A stretch of DNA of 34,212 bases from Verrucomicrobiota bacterium (GTDB lineage: Bacteria > Verrucomicrobiota > Verrucomicrobiia > Limisphaerales > J093). The DNA is taken from positions 1 through 34,212 of the forward strand of contig JAKQDD010000068.1 in NCBI GenBank assembly GCA_029556615.1. The letters run 5' to 3'. The position numbers and the translations under genes are program-made. Shown one piece after another: positions 9,801 to 17,503 of this stretch (within the stretch, counting starts at the first letter, position 1; each line of letters begins with the position of its first letter). The notes beneath the pieces were generated by a model. The model saw nothing but the letters and a program-made list of their open reading frames with translations, did not search any database and was not told where the DNA came from.

Positions 9801-9994
9801 GCCTGGAGGTGGTGATCTCCGACGACGGTCACGGCTTCGAATTGGGCCAGGCCAGGGCGGCGGGCCATGGCTTGGGCAATCTGGCTGAGAGGATGCGACA
9901 GATACAAGGCCGGGCCGAGATTCGGAGTGTGCCCGGTCAGGGAACGGTCGTGGCGCTCTCGGTGCCGCTGGCCGCAGACGCCGAGGCAACCTGA
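6863..9994 (+). CDS. Membrane sensor histidine kinase with periplasmic Reg_prop/Y_Y_Y sensor
   Basis: The product has 1043 residues from ATG 6863. Residues 80 to about 700 are propeller blades of the Reg_prop type (PF07494), with motifs such as PDGFLWVATEAGLVRFDG, RGRLWVGTQGAGLL and DGSLWIGYRGLG. A Y_Y_Y domain (PF07495) spans about 717-785, and a transmembrane helix about 794-815. The cytoplasmic part has a HisKA_3 dimerisation domain with phospho-acceptor His848 (ARDMHDEFGSRL) and a HATPase domain (N-box ALNNAVRHA near 957, DDGHGF near 987, GLGNLAERM). Such kinases sense sugars or other ligands outside the membrane. The start is uncertain: ATG 6965 has GGAG 8 bases upstream but leaves almost no basic signal region. 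The partner regulator is 54 bases downstream. Confidence 0.88.
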   Translation: MLLPAPPRSCRWPSLRKRVACVLRAHGFTHGVQWMALLASAVTGAEMPASRLPGQMGSSSSPTNWFSRAWRSEDGLAGSTVVGLGQTPDGFLWVATEAGLVRFDGMRFQEIASLRDPALAFLVGRNTRLWLAKATTPGGGEVICWDAGRRRVFGSREGLPDRGADALVEDPAGTVWLSAANSVCRIDEDQCTVFSTEDGVPPGRGKTRLACDGRGQLWLARRNLLGAHRDGRFSTVLTLNEPCGALHGARSGGVWIGAGRRLLNYSGAGEPQDIGELAAGRANAEVTALYEDRRGRLWVGTQGAGLLLYSGGGFDQVPLANREILCLAEDGEGSLWVGTRGGGLVRVRPRAFGLQALRSDGSVEGVRSVCQDKGGTMWAVVQGGQLARNEGPLWRTLSAADGWSESAATCVTAAPEGGVWVGTQSHGLRWWHEGRVRVLDMQDGLASRSLTALLTAPSGDIWLGTVSSNAVQRLREGHLQTLMLPQEYGHFGSLVVDAAGGVWAATVGGVLARATRAALADETAHTLRAHHPIASLCATPDGSLWIGYRGLGVGRLLRGRFTRFGTEQGLWDDYILHIVADDAGRLWFAANRGLFSVTEKEFEAVAQSRQARVRSVVYGQDEGVPAFQAGSGFWPGAVRSADGRLWIPTFSGLLVVDPSRLTENREPPPVVMERVVVDGQVVAAYGASQEPPVPGTAVPLDLRHVQTPLRLAPGPRQVELEYTGLCFASPRNVTFKYRLQGLDSDWMEAGSRRIAYFNHLPPGDYRFEVMACDHNGVWSQQAAGLAFAVLPHFWQTAWFRLVGLATGTAGLVGTGWGIARRRARRRLAGMEQATAIEHERARIARDMHDEFGSRLTTIANLGELAQNPGASSADARSQLGSMTRQVRELINTLDEVVWTVSPENDSLPSVVAFLSDYAERSVGASGIRHRLELDPEYPPWRVTAEARHHLLLATKEALNNAVRHAAPETIRVKLHVHNGCLEVVISDDGHGFELGQARAAGHGLGNLAERMRQIQGRAEIRSVPGQGTVVALSVPLAADAEAT

Positions 9995-9999
9995 ACCCC

Positions 10000-10013
10000 G
10001 CCGTTTGGCATAT
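10000..10013 (+). promoter_or_regulatory. 14-base motif GCCGTTTGGCATAT, copy 1
   Basis: GCCGTTTGGCATAT lies 5 bases after the kinase stop and 35 bases before the response-regulator start. An identical copy is at 10705-10718, just before the next intergenic region. The bases after both copies are also loosely alike (a GAGAC, then CC and GCGT). The motif has a GGC/GCC inverted-repeat core. It could be a binding site for the neighbouring regulator or the trace of a small duplication; the sequence alone does not decide. Confidence 0.4.
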
Positions 10014-10048
10014 GGACGGGAGACTCCCTGCGTGCTAAACGCTCGCCT

Positions 10049-10720
10049 ATGACTGACCGTGCAAAACAGGGTTCGAGGATCAGGGTCGCACTGGTCGAAG
10101 ACAACGCGGAGACGCGTCGAACTTGGGCTGCGCTGCTGGACGCTCACCCCAGGGTTCACTGTGTCGCCGCCTGTGAGTCGGCCGAGGTGGCCCTGGAGCG
10201 AATCCCGGAGTCCCAGCCGCAGGTGATCCTGATGGACATCAACCTCCCGGGCGTGTCCGGCATTCGCTGCACCGCTCTGCTCAAGGAACGCCTGCCCGCA
10301 GCGCAGATCCTCATGCTCACCGCCTACTCCCACGACAACTACATCTTCGAGGCCCTGAAAGCCGGCGCCAGTGGGTACCTGCTGAAGAGCATTTCCTCCG
10401 CCGAACTGATCCGGTCCATCGTGGAAGCGGTGGAAGGGGGCGCACCCATGACCGGCCAAATCGCCCGGCGCCTGATTGCCGTCTTTCGCCAGCCGGCGGC
10501 CCAGGGTGCGCACCAGGGCCAACTCACCTCGCGCGAGAACGAAATCCTGGGACTCCTTGCCCAGGGCTATACCAACAAGGAAATTGCCGCCTCCCTGGAC
10601 TGCAGTGCCGGCACCATCAAGGTCCATCTCGAGCATATCTACGCCAAGCTCCATGTGCATTGCCGGGCAGGGGCCACCGCGAAGTACCTGGGGGGCACCT
10701 CTATGCCGTTTGGCATATAG
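10049..10720 (+). CDS. NarL/LuxR-family response regulator
   Basis: The product has 223 residues. The receiver domain covers about 11-130, with the phospho-acceptor Asp63 in LMDINLPG, Thr91 in LMLTAYS and Lys113 in GYLLKSIS. A LuxR-type helix-turn-helix follows at about 159-214 (LTSRENEILGLLAQGYTNKEIA, then GTIKVHLEHIYAKL). It is the evident partner of the HisKA_3 kinase upstream, since that kinase class pairs with NarL-type regulators. The two should control export or degradation genes nearby, although no target is proven. The ribosome-binding site is weak. The last codons and stop (MPFGI, ATA TAG) overlap the second copy of the 14-base motif. Confidence 0.92.
   Translation: MTDRAKQGSRIRVALVEDNAETRRTWAALLDAHPRVHCVAACESAEVALERIPESQPQVILMDINLPGVSGIRCTALLKERLPAAQILMLTAYSHDNYIFEALKAGASGYLLKSISSAELIRSIVEAVEGGAPMTGQIARRLIAVFRQPAAQGAHQGQLTSRENEILGLLAQGYTNKEIAASLDCSAGTIKVHLEHIYAKLHVHCRAGATAKYLGGTSMPFGI
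10705..10718 (+). promoter_or_regulatory. 14-base motif GCCGTTTGGCATAT, copy 2
   Basis: This is identical to the motif at 10000-10013. Here it extends to an inverted repeat, TATGCC-GTTT-GGCATA (10702-10717). It overlaps the last codons of the response-regulator gene and sits about 150 bases before the ATG of the large secreted protein at 10864. The 143-base gap that follows holds a short GCGGA/TCCGC stem and no other recognisable feature. Confidence 0.4.
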
Positions 10721-10863
10721 CGGAAGAGACGCCGTCCGCGTAGGCTTCATCGCACCGGTGATTGCCGCTTTGCCAACCCTCTGTCGGCAGAGAGCGCAGC
10801 GCTCCGCATGCGCCGCGCGCACGAGCCCATGAACGCGAACCCCGGCTGCGCACCCAACCTACC

Positions 10864-13782
10864 ATGAAACACAGACTCCTTCTCACCACGGCCCTGGCTC
10901 TCCTCAGCCTGGCGCCGCCAGTCTCGCACGCCGAGCTCCTGGTCTACGAACCCTTCAACTACGCCCCGGTCAACGACGAGGTCAACGGCCGGTTGGAAGG
11001 CAAGAATGGTGGCTTAGGCTGGGGCGACGCCTGGATCGACAGCGTGGAGAATAGCGGCGGCTACTCGTTCATTTACGACTCGCGAGGCAACGCCCCGGGC
11101 CTCTACGGGGGCGCTTACGGGACTGGACAGCCGAATTGGGACGGCATGATTAACAACCTCGCTCAGATTGGCCATTATGCCGGTCTTTCGAGTTGGAGCA
11201 GCCAGGCTGCGAACAACGGCCGCTTGAACGCTTACCGCCGTCTGGCACGGAGTGCAGGCGCCATGGCGGCCAATAATGGCGGCGTGCTTTGGCTTGGCAT
11301 GGGCGTCCATTTTCCCAACAATGCGTTCTTTATCACTCCCACCGTGATGCTCACCACCACCGACAGCTACCTCACGGAACGCGGTCGCTGGCTCTCCGGT
11401 GGGGGCAGCGGGGTGGGAACCGCCCTGGGGGAGGATTTCAATAACGCTGCTCTGACCAAGGATCTGAATCCGCTCTTCATGGCCGGTGGCGCCCAGGTGG
11501 TGAAGACAACCGGTGTGGACATCCCGAATGCAGACCGGCCTGACTGCGTCGTCATCCTGAAATTCGAGTTTGGTGAGCTTGAGGACACCGTCCGCGTTTG
11601 GTATTTCAGCGAGAACGCGACAATGGACGAAGCAACCTTCGACGCCAATGCCATTTCCTGCACGGATTCGATCGACGAGGTCTCGCTCGACACCTTCACT
11701 TTCGCCATCGACCGGCAAGAGAACGCGATCGACGAAATCCGTATCGGCACCACCTTCAACGACGTGATTACGCTCCCACCCGCAGGGCCGGTGGACCTTG
11801 CCATCTCGACGGTTCGAGCCACGCCGGCCTCCGCCAGTGCCGATGGTTCCTCGACCTCGACCATCACGGTCACCTTGAGAGACTCCGTCGGAATTCCCGT
11901 CGCCGGCAAGAACGTCACCCTGGCGAACACGGCCGGCCCGCAGGCGGCCGTCATCGCGCCGCCGGGCGCCCAGACGACCGACGTTGACGGCCGGGCGGCC
12001 TTCACGGTCAGTTCCAGCACCGCCGGGACCGAGGTGTTCACGGCCACCGACACGACGGATTCCCTCGTGCTCGCGGAGACGGCCAGCGTGACCTTCGTGA
12101 GTTTGCCGGACGCCGCAGCCTCCACCGTCGCGGCCTCGCCATGCGCTGTGCTTGCGGACGGCTCCCTGGTGTCCACCATCACGGTCACCTTGAAGGACGC
12201 CGGCGGGTTCCCGGTGCCCGGCAAGTCCGTCACGCTGGCGAACACAGAGGGGCCGCAGGCGGCTGTCATCAGCCCCGCGGGCGCTCAGACGACCGACGCG
12301 AAGGGCCAGGCGGCCTTCAACGTCAGTTCCAGCACCGCCGGGACCGAGGTCTTCGCAGCCACGGACATGACGGATTCGCTGGTCATCACGCAGACCGCCA
12401 CCGTGAGTTTCGTCGATCTGGGCACCCCTCTGGCCTTCAATGTGAACTATTGGAGGAACGCGCCCACTCCTGGATCTCCCGAAGACCCAGGCACGCTGGT
12501 CGGTCCCCGTGGCGGGCTCGGCGAAACCTGGAATCAGGCCAACACGACGTCGGGCACCAATTTGCTTGCCGCCAACGGGGTGTTGACGCACGTCGGGTTT
12601 ACCATCACCGCGCCGTCAAGCTGGGATTGGGGCAACCCAGACCTTCGATTGCTCCAATCCGGCCTGACCTTCTTCGGCAAGGGGGAAGACACAACCCTGA
12701 CGATCACCGGGCTGAAACCCGGCGGTACCTACGACGTCTGGCTCGCTTCCCACGCCAACAACGCCGCCGTTGCGGAACGCGCCAGCGGCACGTGGTCGAC
12801 GCCCAATGCCACGAGCACCACGGGCGGCCAGATCATTGACAGCCTCTCCTCCCTCAACGGCACCAACTGGCAAAAGGGCAACAACTACGTGCTCTTCGAG
12901 TCTGTGGTGGCCGACACCCAGGGCCAGATTGTCTTCAATGGAGACGCGACCGACGCCGAGGAGCTGGGAGCTGAACAGCCGGCCTATCGCCTTCCTCTGA
13001 ACGGCTGGCAGATCCAGGAGCCCATCCCTTTGGTGCTGGCCTCGGCGCCGAACGCGGCGAACCGCGGCCACTACGACTTCACCTGGGACAGCAGGGCCGA
13101 CAAGATCTACGACCTCGTCAGCGCCACCAGCCTCTCGACCCCGATCAGCACCTGGCCGGTCTGGGACGGCCAAGCGGACCTTGCCGCCACCCCGCCGCGC
13201 AACACGCTGAGCGCGATCCCGGGCGGCGGCGACGCCCAGCGCTTTTTCGCGCTGATCGCGAAGCGGTCGCCCGTGCTGCTCAACGAGAACTTCGAGGAGC
13301 ATCACGGGGGCTTCGTCGCCGTCGGGACACCCAACGATTGGGCGTGGGGCATTCCAAACTCGGACAACGCCAGCGGGCTGGTTCTGACCGCCGGCAACGG
13401 CGGCTCGACGAAGTGCTGGGGCACCAGCCTGGGCGATGGCAGCACACCGTCCGGCCTCGTCACTTCTGCCGCGTACTCCATTCTCCAGTCCCCGCCGATC
13501 GACTTTGCGGGACTGGCGACCGCCGCACTCACCTTCGCGGCCGCGGTGGATGCCGGCAGCGCCGACACAATCTACATCGACCTCTTCGACACCAGCACCG
13601 GCGCCTGGCTCGGCACGCTCAACCCGATCACCGTTCCCCGGTCTGCGGGCTGGGCCAGCTTCGGCCCCCTGGACATCTCGGTGGCCGCCGGCACGGCCGC
13701 GTACCTTCAATTCGTGTTTGTCGGCACCGACGGCGCCCGCATCGGGCTCTACATCGACGACGTGGTCGTGATCGGCCAGTGA
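10864..13782 (+). CDS. Large secreted multidomain protein with two Ig-like (Big_1) repeats
   Basis: The product has 972 residues. A signal peptide (MKHRLLLTTALALLSLAPPV, cleavage near SHA-E24) leads into an N-terminal region with YEPFNY, common in Verrucomicrobiota exported proteins. Two tandem Ig-like domains of the invasin Big_1 type occupy about 310-412 and 413-516; each has the pattern ATPASASADGSSTSTITVTL ... DGRAAFTVSSSTAGTEVF. A beta-rich region (about 523-718, AFNVNYWRN onward) and a C-terminal jelly-roll-like domain (about 805-972, ending YIDDVVVIGQ) follow. No catalytic motif or PEP-CTERM-type sorting tail is present. It is likely a cell-surface or released adhesin or glycan-binding protein. 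ATG 10864 is chosen because the signal peptide begins there. The next gene starts 3 bases after its stop. Confidence 0.75.
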   Translation: MKHRLLLTTALALLSLAPPVSHAELLVYEPFNYAPVNDEVNGRLEGKNGGLGWGDAWIDSVENSGGYSFIYDSRGNAPGLYGGAYGTGQPNWDGMINNLAQIGHYAGLSSWSSQAANNGRLNAYRRLARSAGAMAANNGGVLWLGMGVHFPNNAFFITPTVMLTTTDSYLTERGRWLSGGGSGVGTALGEDFNNAALTKDLNPLFMAGGAQVVKTTGVDIPNADRPDCVVILKFEFGELEDTVRVWYFSENATMDEATFDANAISCTDSIDEVSLDTFTFAIDRQENAIDEIRIGTTFNDVITLPPAGPVDLAISTVRATPASASADGSSTSTITVTLRDSVGIPVAGKNVTLANTAGPQAAVIAPPGAQTTDVDGRAAFTVSSSTAGTEVFTATDTTDSLVLAETASVTFVSLPDAAASTVAASPCAVLADGSLVSTITVTLKDAGGFPVPGKSVTLANTEGPQAAVISPAGAQTTDAKGQAAFNVSSSTAGTEVFAATDMTDSLVITQTATVSFVDLGTPLAFNVNYWRNAPTPGSPEDPGTLVGPRGGLGETWNQANTTSGTNLLAANGVLTHVGFTITAPSSWDWGNPDLRLLQSGLTFFGKGEDTTLTITGLKPGGTYDVWLASHANNAAVAERASGTWSTPNATSTTGGQIIDSLSSLNGTNWQKGNNYVLFESVVADTQGQIVFNGDATDAEELGAEQPAYRLPLNGWQIQEPIPLVLASAPNAANRGHYDFTWDSRADKIYDLVSATSLSTPISTWPVWDGQADLAATPPRNTLSAIPGGGDAQRFFALIAKRSPVLLNENFEEHHGGFVAVGTPNDWAWGIPNSDNASGLVLTAGNGGSTKCWGTSLGDGSTPSGLVTSAAYSILQSPPIDFAGLATAALTFAAAVDAGSADTIYIDLFDTSTGAWLGTLNPITVPRSAGWASFGPLDISVAAGTAAYLQFVFVGTDGARIGLYIDDVVVIGQ

Positions 13783-13785
13783 TTC

Positions 13786-16700
13786 ATGACAGCACAAACA
13801 CGTCCGTCTCGCGTCGCGGTGTCGGTCAAGGCATTGCTGGTGCTGGTGGCCGTCCCCCTGCTGGATCCGGCTTGGGCGGCCGACACCGCGAATCCGCAGA
13901 AGACCTTGCCTCTTCCGGGAGAGGTCTTCGACGTCGACGGCCACCCCGCCTTCGTGATCCTGCCAGCGGCCGAGAGCCGGCACACCCATCGCCCCACTCC
14001 CTGGGTGTGGTACGCGCCCACGCTGCCCAATCTTCCCGAGGCCCGAGAATGCTGGATGTTCGAGCGCTTTCTCGCGAACGGGATCGCCATCGCCGGCGTT
14101 GATGTCGGCGAATCCTACGGCAGCCCGCAGGGCCGCGCCGGCTTTTCCGCTCTCTATCGTGAACTCGTCGGGCGACGCGGTTTCAGCCCCAAGCCCTGCC
14201 TGCTGGCCCGCAGCCGCGGCGGCCTGATGCTCTACAACTGGGCCGCCGAACATCCGGAGTCGGTCAGTGGCATCGCGGGCATTTATCCCGTGTGCAATCT
14301 CCGCAGCTGGCCCGGGCTCGAGAAGGCCTGCGGCGCTTACGGCCTGACCGCCGCGGAACTTGACGGGCAGCTAAGCCGCCATAACCCCGTTGACCGCCTC
14401 GCCCCGCTCGCCCGAGCCGGCGTGCCCGTCTTGCATATCCACGGCGATGCCGACGCGGTGGTCCCGCTCGCAGACAACTCGGCGCTGCTGGCTCGGCGCT
14501 ATCGCGAGCTCGGCGGCTCGATGCGGCTCCGGATTCCGCCCGGCCAGGGCCACAACGTCTGGGACGGCTTCTTCCAATGCGAGGAGCTCGTCGAGTTCGT
14601 CTTGGCCCACGCCAGTCCCGCGGCACAGCGCGAACCTTCTGCCGCTCTCTTCCGGAACCCGCCCCTGGAAGCGCGCCCCGGCGCGTTCTGGGACTGGCTC
14701 AATGGCAACGTCGATCTCAAGCAGATCACCCGCGAATTGGAGGAAATGAAGGCCAAGGGAATGTCCGGCGCGGAGATCTGGGACATCGGCATCATCCGCC
14801 CGATTTCCGAGGAACCGGTGCCGGCGGGTCCCGCGTTTCTCGGGCCCGAATCCCTCAAGGCCATCAACCACGCCATCGATGAGGCCGATCGCCTCGGCCT
14901 GCACTTGGGCCTCGTTGCGTCAAGCAGCTGGAACGCTGGTGGCCGCTGGATTCAGCCGCGCGACGCGATGAAAGGTCTTTACCACAGCGAGATCACCGTC
15001 AAGGGTCCCACGCGGTTCTCGCAGGGGCTGCCATCCCCCCCCACCAAGGCGCCGATGGGAACCCATGGCTTGCCGCTTTACCACAAGGAAATCGCCTGGC
15101 TCGCCTTTCCCCAAACGGCGAACAAGGTGATTCGCGATGCCACCGCCGTCATGAACCTCAGCGAAAGCATGAACGCCGACGGGTCGCTCACCTGGGACGT
15201 GCCGGCGGGCGACTGGGTGATCACGCGCTTCATCACCAGCAACACCGGACAGAAACTGATGGTGCCCAGCCCGAATTCCGACGGGTTGATGATTGATCAC
15301 CTCGACGCCGGCGCGGCGGAAACGCACTTCCGTTACATCACGGATCGGATTCTCAAGACGCGGCCGAGCTTCGACGCGCTCCGCTACATGGAAGTCGATA
15401 GCGTGGAAGTTCACAACGAGACGGACTGGACCGGAGCGTTCGTGGACGAATTCCGCAAGCGCCGCGGCTACGACCCGATTCCCTATCTCCCCGCGCTCAA
15501 GGGCAGGACCTTTGCCGACCCGCAAATCGCCGCGCGCTTTCTGCACGACTATCGGATGACCGTGAGCGATCTGTGGATCGACGGGCATTACCGCGCGTCC
15601 GCCAGATTCCTCAACACTCACGGAATCCAGCTCGTCACCGAGGCGGGCCACGGCGGCTATCCACGCACCGATCCGCTGCGTTCCTTGGGCGCGGGGAACA
15701 TCGCGCGCGGCGAGTTCTGGAACGGCAGGCAATTCTGGGTGGTCAAGGAAGCCGCTTCGGCGGCGCACATCTACGGGCAACCGCTGGTGGATGCGGAGTC
15801 CTTCACCGGTTGGCGGAGCTGGCAGGACGGACCGCTCGAATACAAGCGGCTGGCCGACACGGCATTCTGCGACGGGCTGAATCGCATCACGTTTCACACC
15901 TTGGCCCACACCCCGCCCGCGTTTGGGGTGCCGGGCCCGAATTATCACGCCGGCGAACACTTCAACCTCAACTCGACGTGGTGGCAGCAGTCGGGTCCGA
16001 TGCTGTCCTATTTCTCGCGCTGCTGTTACCTCCTGCAGCTGGGTTTGCCGGTGGCGGACGTTTGTTTCTATTACGGTGACGACGCGCCCAACCTGGTCGC
16101 CACGCGCCGCATCGGGCCCGATTCGACGCGGCTGGATGGAGCCACCTGCGCGCACTGCGGACGGCCCAATCCAGCGCCCGCCACGCCGTTGGGCGTCGGC
16201 TACGATTACGACGTGATGGACTCCGAGGTCATCCGGAATCGTCTGGAGTTCAAGGACGGCCGCCTGACGCTGCCCCACGGTGTGAATTATGGCGTCATGG
16301 TTCTGCCGGAACGCGCCGACATGCCGCTCGCTGTGCTTGAGAAATTGGAAAGGCTCGTCCAGTCCGGCGCGACGTTGCTGGGCCCGAAACCCACACGGGA
16401 TGTGACGCTGGCCGACTACCCGCAACGCGACACGAAGATCCAAGCCATCGCCGATCGCGTCTGGGGCGCGGACGACGTCGGGAAGAACCTGGATCGCCGC
16501 TATGGCAAGGGGCGGGTCGTCGCCGACCGCAATCGCGTGCGCGAGATGTTGCAGCAGCAAGGCCTCGGCCCGGATTTCGCCTGCACCAGCCCGGGCAAAC
16601 CCGCCGATCTCGACTACATCCACCGCCGCACGCTGGACTCTGACATTTACTTCATCAGCAACACCCAGATGGAGGCGGTCGAAGCCGACTGCGTGTTCCG

Positions 16701-17436
16701 CGTCGCGCCGCGGCGCGCGCAACTCTGGTTTCCGGACACCGGCGAGATCGAGTCGTGCCCGGACCTGGAGCCGGTGCCCGGCGGCGCCAAGCTGCGGCTC
16801 CGACTGGACCCGGCGGGCTCGGTGTTCGTCGTCTTTGGCGGAATGGTCGAACCCACGGTGCCGGCGGCAAGAACAAGGGCGCAGACCCGCGGGCAGGCGG
16901 TCCTCGAGATTGCTGGCCCTTGGGAGGTGAGGTTCCCTCCCAATCTGGGGGCGCCCCTGTCCCGGATTTTCGACAGGCTGGTGAGCTGGACCGCCGTTCC
17001 GGACGACGGGATCAAGTACTTCTCCGGCACGGCCACCTACGTCAAGGAGTTCGACGTCCCCGCCTCCCTGCTCGCCCTTGGCGGCGAGCTCGAATTGGAC
17101 CTCGGACAGCTGCGCAATGTCGCTGAGGCAACCGTGAACGGTCAATCGCTCGGCATTCGCTGGAAGCCGCCCTTCAGCTATGATATCAGCGGCCTGGTGC
17201 ATTCCGGCAGGAACACGCTGGCCGTCAAAATCACAAACCTCTGGGCGAACCGCCTGGCGGGAGATGCCCAGCTCCCGCGGGACAAACGCATCACCCGCCT
17301 TGCGCAGAAAGTCGGCCTCGCTGGACCTCTGGAGGCCGGCCTGTTCGGGCCAGTCCGGCTGCGGGTGGTTTCCCGTGGCCTTCCGGCGTCGACCCCGCCG
17401 GCCAGCGAACCGGGCGCGCCGCATCCCGAGCGATGA
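13786..17436 (+). CDS. Secreted alpha/beta-hydrolase fused to a GH106-type alpha-L-rhamnosidase
   Basis: The product has 1216 residues. After a signal peptide (to about WAA, residue 32), an alpha/beta-hydrolase spans about 40-280, with candidate triad Ser143 (LLARSRGG), Asp221 (HIHGDAD) and His256 (GQGHNVWDG). The usual GxSxG elbow reads ARSRG. From about 288 a GH106-like glycosidase (PF17132) follows: FWDWLNGNVDLKQITRELEE, YMEVDSVEVHN, ARGEFW, FCDGLNRITFHTLAHTPP. A C-terminal jelly-roll like those of GH2 enzymes covers about 1045-1190 (GPWEVRFPP ... TATYVKEFDVP). GH106 enzymes cleave alpha-L-rhamnose, so the fusion could de-acylate and de-rhamnosylate one polymer. It lies 3 bases after the previous gene, probably in one operon. 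The exact substrates are not shown by the sequence. Confidence 0.82.
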   Translation: MTAQTRPSRVAVSVKALLVLVAVPLLDPAWAADTANPQKTLPLPGEVFDVDGHPAFVILPAAESRHTHRPTPWVWYAPTLPNLPEARECWMFERFLANGIAIAGVDVGESYGSPQGRAGFSALYRELVGRRGFSPKPCLLARSRGGLMLYNWAAEHPESVSGIAGIYPVCNLRSWPGLEKACGAYGLTAAELDGQLSRHNPVDRLAPLARAGVPVLHIHGDADAVVPLADNSALLARRYRELGGSMRLRIPPGQGHNVWDGFFQCEELVEFVLAHASPAAQREPSAALFRNPPLEARPGAFWDWLNGNVDLKQITRELEEMKAKGMSGAEIWDIGIIRPISEEPVPAGPAFLGPESLKAINHAIDEADRLGLHLGLVASSSWNAGGRWIQPRDAMKGLYHSEITVKGPTRFSQGLPSPPTKAPMGTHGLPLYHKEIAWLAFPQTANKVIRDATAVMNLSESMNADGSLTWDVPAGDWVITRFITSNTGQKLMVPSPNSDGLMIDHLDAGAAETHFRYITDRILKTRPSFDALRYMEVDSVEVHNETDWTGAFVDEFRKRRGYDPIPYLPALKGRTFADPQIAARFLHDYRMTVSDLWIDGHYRASARFLNTHGIQLVTEAGHGGYPRTDPLRSLGAGNIARGEFWNGRQFWVVKEAASAAHIYGQPLVDAESFTGWRSWQDGPLEYKRLADTAFCDGLNRITFHTLAHTPPAFGVPGPNYHAGEHFNLNSTWWQQSGPMLSYFSRCCYLLQLGLPVADVCFYYGDDAPNLVATRRIGPDSTRLDGATCAHCGRPNPAPATPLGVGYDYDVMDSEVIRNRLEFKDGRLTLPHGVNYGVMVLPERADMPLAVLEKLERLVQSGATLLGPKPTRDVTLADYPQRDTKIQAIADRVWGADDVGKNLDRRYGKGRVVADRNRVREMLQQQGLGPDFACTSPGKPADLDYIHRRTLDSDIYFISNTQMEAVEADCVFRVAPRRAQLWFPDTGEIESCPDLEPVPGGAKLRLRLDPAGSVFVVFGGMVEPTVPAARTRAQTRGQAVLEIAGPWEVRFPPNLGAPLSRIFDRLVSWTAVPDDGIKYFSGTATYVKEFDVPASLLALGGELELDLGQLRNVAEATVNGQSLGIRWKPPFSYDISGLVHSGRNTLAVKITNLWANRLAGDAQLPRDKRITRLAQKVGLAGPLEAGLFGPVRLRVVSRGLPASTPPASEPGAPHPER

Positions 17437-17503
17437 TGAGAAGAAAGGGTTGGCCAAGGATTGACTGGAATTGACTGTGGCACAGACTCTAAACCCAACG
17501 ACG

